Shown here one piece after another: positions 56,280 through 64,000 of a stretch of 64,000 nt of DNA. Numbering within the stretch: the stretch's first letter is position 1; each line of letters opens with the position of its first letter. The translations under genes were made by a program, and so were the position numbers. The notes under the pieces were generated by a model. The model had not been told where the DNA came from. It did no database searches and saw nothing but the letters and a program-made list of their open reading frames with translations. The stretch covers positions 149,501 through 213,500 of the forward strand of contig QVRM01003920.1 of NCBI GenBank assembly GCA_003439945.1, in the 5' to 3' direction. This DNA comes from Dermanyssus gallinae (Eukaryota; Arthropoda; Arachnida; Mesostigmata; Dermanyssidae).

Positions 56280-57530
56280 TTGTTCTTAGAGGAAAGGGTG
56301 GTCATACCAAAAAAGCAGCACGGATTTAGGAAAGGAGGGTTAACTCACTTAGCAATTGGGGAGCTGCTCGGACCAATCTAGGATATGCTGTCCAGGCCGA
56401 AGAGTTGCCTATACGCCGTATTCGTAGAGTTAAGGCGGCGTTTGACATAGCACCGAGGGATAAGATCGTTGAAGAGCTGGCTAAAATAGGAGTGCCAGGA
56501 GCATTGCTGAGGTTGCTCATCAGCATCTTAAAACAAAACATGGTGCTGATTGACCACGGGGTCGGCATTGCCGGGTAGGTAATTCAAACCACAGGTATCG
56601 TGCAGGGTGATTTTCCGTACTTCTGAGAGGACTGCCAGAATGGATAAGGGCGAGCAGGACCCGAGAGTGGGCCGAAAGATGAATGTACGCAGATGATGTG
56701 GTCACCTTTAATTGCAGTCTTTTCAGAGTGAAACAAGCCATGGATCGACTGGTTAAATTCCTGGATGAAAAGGACTTAAAGGTTAATTGGAAGAGGGCAG
56801 TACCTATGAAATTTCAAAGGGGGGCGTCCGTCTGGCCAGAGGTGACGTGCTTGAAGTCAGAGGCAAGGAATTAAATTTGTAAGCACATTTATATCCCTAG
56901 AGTTCACCTTATCAACAAAAGGCTACAGCTTTCGATCACACATCCAGGAGGGTCAGGAAGGCCACCATCGCAACTGCGGCAATTAAATGCTCACAGATGC
57001 TTTTGGTCTATGTATCAGTCGCTCTTTTCGGGATACAAATAGCACCCATTGCCACCTATGGTATTTCACTAATATGGAATAAGGTGGAAGTAGAAAAAAT
57101 GCGTTTAATCGATGGGATAAGGTTTTTTATTCTAAATAGGGTTTTTGCGCTCTTGAATACGTGCAGAAGTAGGGTACTCCACGTGTTGGAAGATAGCCTA
57201 CTGCTGGCCGAGAATCTCCAAAAACGATAGAATCTATAGAAAGCGTGCGCCTTTGACATTTATATGCGGAACTGGCAAGCCAAAATTAGTCAAGTAGACA
57301 TAGGAACTTATGAGACAGCAGCAATAAGGAGCACTGGGTGGAGAGCTAGAGAAGTGAAAGATCGGCATATAAGTACGACCTTTGTAACCCACGGATTTCA
57401 TCACGTTCTGTGCAACGTGGAGGGTTTCCATGAACGATAGGAGGAATGTCGGTGCAAACAATGCTGGAGCAAATGTGATAGATACCACGCCGCAGTATGT
57501 CCGGCGGTTCGGTCCATAGCAGATATGGAA
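56280..57530 (+). pseudogene. Non-LTR retrotransposon ORF2: RT palm, thumb and Cys/His C-terminus, decayed
   Basis: This is the most complete RT in the window. In order on the plus strand: PKKQHGFRKGG (56311-56340); AVFVE then, after a one-base shift, KAAFDIAPRDKIVEELAKIG (56417-56494; motif A, catalytic Asp as Glu); TTGIVQGDFPYF (56588-56625; motif B); YADDVVTFNCS (56686-56718; motif C intact); LKVNWKR; YSFRSHIQE with VRKATIATAAIK (56928-56990); IAPIATYGISLIWNKVEVEK (57032-57097); RHISTTFVTHGFHHVLC (57365-57415); and RCKQCWSKCDRYHAAVC (57450-57500). At least two stops and several frameshifts make it non-functional. The block order is that of APE-type Jockey/R1-related ORF2. The endonuclease half is missing. 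Confidence 0.85.
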
Positions 57531-57740
57531 AAACGCTAGATCGATGGTTGTGTCGAAAAACTCTGATCTAACATAAACACACTTACCCAGCCCGGGCGTT
57601 AATACAAAATAAATATTAGCTGTCAAGTGTGTTCTCTGGCCATCAAAGTCACCACACCGATCCATTACCAAAAGAATTTCCTAAGCTAGACGTTTGTTAC
57701 GCATTGTGTTAATTTCAACATTTTAAAGACTTTTGACCGA

Positions 57741-57782
<42 letters not shown>

Positions 57783-57952
57783 GTAAGAAATGTGCGCTTG
57801 TCGGACAAAAAATAAACCAGTATTACACAATTGAGAATATTGTAACATTTTAAAGCGGTGCTATTGTATTCTATGTTAATAATTAAATAATATCATCATC
57901 TTAATTATTTTACTTATATTAAGTATGCATATAACATAGATAATTATACAGA
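57531..57952. other. Spacer with (AT)n tract and dispersed repeat
   Basis: (AT)n at 57747-57781. The segment 57890-57990 matches 22735-22825 and lies 3' of the minus-strand ORF2 remnant. Confidence 0.5.
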
Positions 57953-58516
57953 TTATACAATTATACAGTCAGCTGCTCGCGGCATGTTATTCGAGAGAGG
58001 CAGTGCAGCGATCTCTTCGCAAGGGCCAGGCAGGCAGACGCATAAAACTTCGTACACGCCTGAGAGCACAGTCGGCAGATGCACTCCGTGTACTCCTCGT
58101 GGAAGCTCGTACTCAAACAGACCAGGTGATGATAGGCCATGAACTATGTATCTGGTAAAGACGTGGCGATTGTCACATGCAAGACCAGACCAGAGGTGAG
58201 AGGTACTGAAAATATCCAGGTCTCCAGCCTCTCGTCGGGCTTGTTCAACGTTATTCTCCCATTCTAAGATAAAGCTCTCGAATGGTACTGTACGCGGCGA
58301 CTTCAATCTCAATCGAATTGTTCCAACGACCGGCGCGCAGCCAGGCATAAGGTACACAAAGCGGCTCCTTGCTCGCATTGACAGACAAAGTACCCGCTTC
58401 ATGTACATTGTAAAACACCTTTCAAGCAAACCAAAGTTTGCCCGAGTGAGATGCTCCCATACTCTGTCAAGACCATACATCAGCGTTGGAACAATCTTGA
58501 GGTAGAGAAGTGCCAC
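57953..58516 (-). pseudogene. Non-LTR ORF2 C-terminal region, frame open
   Basis: A 187-codon minus frame: LKIVPTLMYGLDRVWEHLTR, LLERCFTMYMKRVLCLS, SRFVYLM, LEWENNVEQARREA, then HLWSGLACDNRHVFTRYIVH. This is the part after the RT thumb in the ORF2 family also represented at 37.2, 49.3, 54.85 and 56.3 kb, but closest to 49.3 kb. The palm is absent, and the start is an unsupported alternative codon. The open frame suggests a fairly recent copy. Candidate 3' UTR follows at 57890-57952. Confidence 0.75.
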
Positions 58517-58900
58517 TGCCGTCGGAACGGACAGTCGCCGGACGTCGCCTACCTTATTTAATGATGTTAATAATTACACTGCCTTGCAAGGTCTATGTGG
58601 CTAATTCACTTATCACAACGATAGGCCAACTTCCTTGTTTCTTCCAGCTAGAATTAAAACTTTTTTTTAAGGAGGTTGTTAATTCTAGACTATCCTATAT
58701 ATATATATATTTTTTTTTTTTTTTTCATCCCCAACAAGCTTGGCACTTAACCTGAGGTATATCTTCAAGGCACCGAGAGCCGGACATGTTAATGTTTTTT
58801 CTAGCTGCTAGACTGCAGCTAAAAAAAATAGCGTCAAAGTAGACCGCGCTCCAGCGCTTCAATAGTAGCAATAATAATAATAATAACGCCTGCCATGATC
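58517..58900. other. No recognised gene
   Basis: Short AT tract and a T run at 58697-58726, and an AAT tract at 58869-58886. Confidence 0.45.
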
Positions 58901-59488
58901 CTAAGACGAGCTAGTCATAAGAATATGCAGTTGGTTAGAAGGGCGTATTCGACCCTTGTTATCCAGTGCAATGGCATGAGCGTTTACACGTTTATCATTG
59001 TATCTACTGTGTTCATCATCATCATCATCGGCGTCACGCCTCAGCCGTGCGGCGATGATTGCTGCTATTGTAGTTGCTGTTTTTGTTCTTTGTACTTCCG
59101 CTGCTGCTGCTGCTGCGGCTGCTGTTGCGTCTAGAGCTGTTTTTGTTGATGAGGTTGTAACGCTGTTGTGTCTGGCGGTGCTGCCGCCGCTGCTGCTGCT
59201 GCCGTTGCTGTTATGGAATGTAATCAAAGGTCGATGACGCCATCGGGAACAGATGGGAAGCGAGACGCTCGTCCTCGGGAGGACACTCTTGTACATATTG
59301 GTCAACACGACCAATACCTGGATGGAGAAGGAGAGGCGGGGCGGAGGGGGCGGGGCGGGGGCGGGGGGGAGAACGGGGGGCGGTAAAGAGATCGAGAACG
59401 AGACACCACCGGGAGTGAGATAGATAGACTCTGGGTAGGTACCATCTGCTATGCCTGGGCAGCGACAAAAAAGCCGAACAGCTTGCAC
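58901..59488 (-). other. Low-complexity open frame, possibly a host exon
   Basis: A 195-codon minus frame with a proline run (PPPVLPPAPAPPPPP), a Ser/Gly run, an alanine run (AAAAAAAA, encoded by CTG/GCN tracts at 59097-59120) and an acidic run (DADDDDDE). The non-repetitive parts are not recognised, and the start is not ATG. Such homopolymers occur in regulatory proteins but also arise from trinucleotide tracts. I give no function. Confidence 0.25.
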
Positions 59489-59796
59489 AAATGGGCGCGC
59501 GCTGATTCATACACAAACAAGGTGGTGTGGGCGTTACATGTTGGCTTCTGCGTTAGTTACTCTGTGTATGTTCAGACTTGCTGACTCGAGCAAGCGTCAC
59601 TACAGCGACAGCAGCTTACGTCAGAACACCGCTACGCATACACTGCATGGCTGGCTATTATTCTTGCGGAACGCTTGCGACCCAGCCATGATGACAACGG
59701 CAACTATGCAGTTACCATTTGCATCATTATTTCCAGGTAATAATAGTAGTAGTAGTAGTAGTAGTAGTAATAGAAGTAGTCATGTTTTCGACGAAG
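59489..59796. other. No recognised gene
   Basis: Ends in a TAG tract (59741-59770) that precedes SINE copy 1. Confidence 0.4.
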
Positions 59797-59976
59797 TCGA
59801 GCCCGGTGGCGTAGTGGATTAAGTCTCCGCCTCGCAACCGGAGGAGACACATAGGTGCGCGGGTTCGAACCCCACCGCTGCACATTTGTATTTATGGGGG
59901 TCCGTCTATGAAGCAATGTGAAAAACAGTTCCGTGGACGTTAAATCTTGGCTGAGGGTCAGCCCGAAAACTTTACT
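59797..59976 (+). mobile_element. tRNA-derived SINE (family 3), copy 1
   Basis: The tRNA-like head has A box TGGCGTAGTGGATTAAG and B box GGTTCGAACCCC (59861-59872), with a plausible anticodon arm CCGCCTCGCAACCGG between. The body ends GGCTGAGGGTCAGCCCGAAAACTTTACT, which contains a small GGCTGA..TCAGCC hairpin. A TAG/AGT-rich tail follows. Confidence 0.88.
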
Positions 59977-60030
59977 AGTGATAGAAGTAGTAGTACTAAT
60001 AGTAGTAATATAAGTAGTAGTAGTAATAGG

Positions 60031-60210
60031 TCGAGCCCGGTGGCGTGGTGGCATGCGTCTGCACCTCGCGACCGGAAAAGACACATAGGTGCGCAGGTTC
60101 GAGCCCCACCGTTGCACATTTGTATCTATGGGGGTCCGCCTATGAAGCAATGTGAAAAACAGTTTCGTGGACGTTAAATCTTGGCTGAGGATCAGCCCGA
60201 AAACTTTACT
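60031..60210 (+). mobile_element. tRNA-derived SINE (family 3), copy 2, tandem with copy 1
   Basis: A second 180-bp copy about 90% identical by eye to 59797-59976, in the same orientation and 54 bp downstream. B box GGTTCGAGCCCC at 60095-60106. Before, between and after the copies lie AGT/TAG-rich tails. Confidence 0.88.
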
Positions 60211-60950
<740 letters not shown>

Positions 60951-61740
60951 ATATGTTATGCGACGGTGCCAGTTATTGCAGCAGTATGACAAACGACAAG
61001 AAAATGCCGTAATGTCACAATCTTCATCACTTCACTGAAGCTGGTAGCCTGCTTGTTGCGCGTATGTTTGTACGCAATCTTATGCCATGTGGCGAAATGT
61101 GATTAGCGCAGTCTCGCCGGTCTGGCGGCATGTTGTAATGCCCTGAGCTCCGATTGGCAGCCAAATAGATGACAGATCATCGGGTCGAAGGCCAGTCGAG
61201 AGGGTTTGACCATCGTCGGCTCATGATGGGTGACCACCAGTGGAGTGATACGGTTGACTAAAGTGGCGAATATATATATATATAGGTAGTACTTCGTATA
61301 CATTCCTGTGGGCACAATTGCTTTGCCCAATCTCTATGATACGCATACTACATTCGTACAAATCTATTCAAATTCAAAATATACATACATCTCAGCTAAT
61401 CGAATAAGAATGACTGCAGAAATATTTGTATTCACGTTGCATTGTAGCTGTTGTGGTTATTGTTATTGCTTTCGTTTCTGTTGTTGTTAATACGGCAGCT
61501 GTTATTGTTGCTGTTGCCATTCCCCTCGCTGCGTTATCGTGTAGCAGTGATACCAGTAATATTGATTGCTATTGCGTTATCGTGTGCAAGTTGTGAATAA
61601 CAATCGTATTAGTTGTTGTTGTTATCGTACTTGTTATTGTTATCACTTTGGCTGTTGTTTCTGTTGCCGGTTGTTGATGCCGCGCTTCAGTTGCTAGTTT
61701 TGTTGTTCTACTGCTGCTTGTTGTTAGCATTGTCATTGCT
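60951..61740. other. No recognised gene; GTT-rich tract
   Basis: (AT)n at 61269-61284; GTT/ATT-rich tract at 61447-61730. Confidence 0.4.
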
Positions 61741-61741
61741 G

Positions 61742-61791
<50 letters not shown>
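61742..61791. repeat. (AT)n microsatellite
   Basis: About 25 AT units. Confidence 0.95.
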
Positions 61792-61793
<2 letters not shown>

Positions 61794-61879
61794 ATCGTGA
61801 ATGTCGTCGTAATTGCCGTCGTCAGATGACTGCGAATCACCGTGTATGTAGCCAGCGACGAGTAGCCCGCGTCGAAACC

Positions 61880-62460
61880 TACCCCCTAGAAACGCCCTAA
61901 ACTGCCTCTCCGGCCCGGCCTGCCCCCCGGGCGAGCAGACCCAGCAGACCGGCAAGCGGCACGACTGGGCGCCCCCCACGTGAACCCTCCGACGAACGAG
62001 CGGCGGCTGGGTGGGCGTCACCGGCAGAAGGAGAAGGTCTCCTCCATGAGCCGCCGAAGGCTGGCTCAGCCTCAGCGTTGTGTGATGGATCGGGCCCCGG
62101 GGAGGGATCAGCACCAGAAACAGCGGCGGCGGCAGCAGCAGCTGCCCTAGCTACCGGCCCCGTTGTCGTCGGCCTTTGCCGAAAAGGGCCATGAGTTTGC
62201 ACCGTTGCTCGGCCTGCTTGGGCCGTCCGTCTGCCCGCGTGCTGGCCCGCACGGCCGATCGTCGTCGTCCTTTGACTACAGGCCCCGCGGCGTCGTCAGC
62301 AGCAGCAGCAAAGGCAGCAAAAGCTGCGGCACTCGCACAACACCACCATGGGTGGCCTTTGCTTGTTTGACGCCCCTCATCCCTTCACTTCCCCCCTGCA
62401 GTCCCCCCGGCGAAAAGATTGGGAAGGGACGACCGAAGGGAGGGAGAGAGGGAGGCATTG
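61880..62460. other. GC-rich, CpG-rich region, possible host exon
   Basis: Two minus-strand frames are open. One (61897-62202) is Ala/Pro/Gly-rich. Another (about 62385 to 62160) reads AAAFAAFAAAADDAAGPVVK and GRPKQAEQRCKLMALFGKG before a stop. On the plus strand TCATCCCTTCACTTCCCCCCTGCAG (62377-62401) looks like a splice acceptor. These conflict, so I make no gene call. The sharp rise in GC and CpG against the flanks suggests functional host sequence or a transferred segment. Confidence 0.35.
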
Positions 62461-63296
62461 AAACAAGCCCCTCAATGTGCAATACACTTAGATCGACAGC
62501 ATAGCTCACGTTTACTTCGCATATATATGGCATAAATACATTGACGCACGCGAGCGTGCGCCAAACGACGACGACTAGGCACAGACTTTGCGCGGACGCC
62601 CAGTGCGAACGAAATACACGCATTTACACCGCACCTCCATATGCTTGCGTATGCGAAACCTACGCACCAGCGTTCCCTAGTAGGTCGTACACGTCCCATA
62701 CGACGACGAAAGCAACATACAGACGCTGTTTGCATACGTTCGAGCATATTTTCACATATAGAGCAGAGGGGAAAGGAAGGGTGCGACCGAAAAACAGGGG
62801 GACGAAAGAGAGGGAAAAGTAAGTGAGATGCGCAAGGGAATAGAAGAGAAACCGAGGCCGTTGGTGGAAATTGATGGCAAACCTTCGAATTCAGAGCAAA
62901 GATGTTGCCAACAAAATACGACAACGGCCAAGAAAAACCAATAAAATAGACATGGGGCCGCAGCAATCGCAGGTTGTTATACGCCATTGGTCAGCCAGAG
63001 TTACATCTAACCTATTGAGTGCGGGTTCTGACGCTACCCACGGCACTACAACACCATCATTGGAACAACTCCTTTTTGTTATATATTTTTAATTTTTTTC
63101 CCAACGTCGCTGCAGTAAGGACAACGGCTTACATGAAGAGTCCCACTGCTGTCGTGTATAGACTTTTGGTTGATGACATTTTTTCATACCTTTAACCCAT
63201 TATTTAGAAACAGTCATATCGAAAAGGCCGGACATGTTGAGACATCTAAGGTTTCCCCAACAGTCTTTGTCAAGTACCGCACCACTGATTCTCAGC
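62461..63296. other. No recognised gene
   Basis: Mixed sequence; several opposite-strand frames near 62472-62987 without domains. Confidence 0.4.
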
Positions 63297-63423
63297 GTTA
63301 TGGTTTATCGCTTATTTTTAATGAGCATCGCTCAAAGAAAATTTGATCGATGGTGAGGTCAAACCGGCGGCATCCCGGTAAACTAGAACCATGGCTAGCG
63401 CAAAATCTTCGTAGACCATGCTG
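63297..63423 (-). mobile_element. tRNA-derived SINE-like repeat (family 2), copy 2
   Basis: Aligns with 49799-49938: ATGAGCATCGCTCAAAGAAAATTTGATC against ATGAGCACAGCTGAAAGAAAATTCAATC, and GGCATCCCGGTA against ACATCTCGGTAGG. The A and B boxes are more degenerate than in copy 1. Confidence 0.6.
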
Positions 63424-63458
63424 TCAAAAAAATAAAAAGGGCTATTTTTAGCACTTAC

Positions 63459-63676
63459 GTGTTAGAGGCATAAATACAGTTAACCGACAACGGCATATTC
63501 GAGGACATGATTCTGGCTAAAAATTCCCTCAAGTGCAGTATGACGCAGTGATTGCCTCTAATTGCAGGCATTAACCTTGTGAGGCTATTGCCAAAACCCT
63601 GAGGAGCTACCAAAACCAGGAGACGACTGCTGGCAACAGCCGTTATTTCGATACATGAACATTCGATACGTGTGCC
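63459..63676 (-). CDS. Candidate internal exon of an unrecognised host gene
   Basis: On the minus strand a pyrimidine-rich stretch leads to TTGCTCTCATGCAG (acceptor, AG at 63677-63678), followed by 218 nt open in one frame only, then a strong donor GTAAGT (63453-63458). The open frame reads GTRIECSCIEITAVASSRLL at its start, SLTRLMPAIRGNHCVILHL in the middle and NMPLSVNCIYASN at the end. Domain unknown. It is compositionally normal, unlike the tract-derived frames, so it is the best candidate host coding exon here. Chance is still possible, since a 72-codon open frame flanked by splice-like signals can arise at random. Confidence 0.35.
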
Positions 63677-64000
63677 CTGCATGAGAGCAAATATCGCTTA
63701 GGATAAACAAGAAAGATACAGAAAGTGCTGGCATCGTGGATATCACAGGTCTGATAAATTGTGTCAGCAGTGGCTGTCTTGGTGTTAGCCAACATCATAC
63801 CCTGGAATCTGCTGGCGACAAATACACGAAAACGGCATACAGACCCAACTTTCATAATAATGGGGGTGCTCGATAGATGGTGAGAAGAGTGAAATAAAGG
63901 AAATTATGGTCTCTAAGGGAGACCGGTACAAAGTGTGCACTCCCCAAGAGGTACACTCAGGTGAGTGAGGAGAAGAAAGGGGTTTTATAACAAAGTACCA
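63677..64000. other. Right edge, possible intron of the candidate exon
   Basis: A second open frame on the minus strand (63643-63855) overlaps the acceptor. No domain seen. Confidence 0.3.

Overview
The window looks like accessory, repeat-rich nuclear DNA from an animal, most likely an arthropod and possibly a chelicerate or mite. It has no operons, no long uninterrupted host genes, about twenty long (AT)n tracts, many trinucleotide tracts, and a dense scatter of decayed non-LTR retrotransposons, tRNA-derived SINEs and one mariner-type transposase fragment. I could not assign a species. The best-preserved protein-coding sequence belongs to mobile elements; I recognise no host gene with confidence.

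Left part (1-10 kb): an R1-clade-like non-LTR element lies on the minus strand. Its ORF2 starts at 752 with an APE-type endonuclease and runs off the window edge. Its ORF1 has a coiled-coil-like N part and three CCHC knuckles, and is split by a one-base shift in a G run near 1463. A 3' end of a related element on the plus strand follows (2990-3347). After CpG-rich simple-sequence DNA comes copy A of a 1.6-1.9 kb duplication (6063-7620). A decayed plus-strand R1-like ORF2 3' half with its 3' UTR fills about 9030-10027. Copy B of the duplication is at 11640-13570.

Middle (13.5-40 kb): mostly AT-rich DNA with microsatellites, several near-perfect hairpins, an endonuclease fragment (17.8-18.2 kb), a solo R1-like 3' UTR with a 14-bp target duplication (20.54-20.70 kb), and an element remnant whose C-terminus resembles the restriction-like endonuclease (RLE) of R2-type elements (23.3-24.35 kb). 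There is also a second copy of the ORF1/5' region (24.78-25.56 kb), a palindrome around an AT tract (28.39-28.59 kb), SINEs at 30.5 and 37.7 kb, a mariner fragment at 31 kb and RT pieces at 32.8 and 37.2-38.15 kb. The 37.7 kb SINE interrupts an ORF2 and has a clean 12-bp target duplication.

Right part (40-64 kb): a second long direct duplication (41.52-42.19 and 43.37-44.35 kb) has an R1-like 3' fragment with a 14-bp target duplication between its copies. A divergent inverted duplication with protein-level similarity (44.85-45.81 kb) abuts a second RLE-like remnant (45.81-46.56 kb). RT or ORF2 C-terminal remnants lie at 48.1, 49.3, 50.3, 54.85, 56.28-57.53 and 57.95-58.52 kb. A tandem pair of 180-bp tRNA-SINEs is at 59.80-60.21 kb, and a possible spliced host exon lies near the right edge (63.46-63.68 kb).

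The genes do not form a pathway. The window is a layered record of retrotransposon insertion, 5' truncation, decay, nesting and local duplication. Every function given is inferred by eye from motifs; no searches were run.
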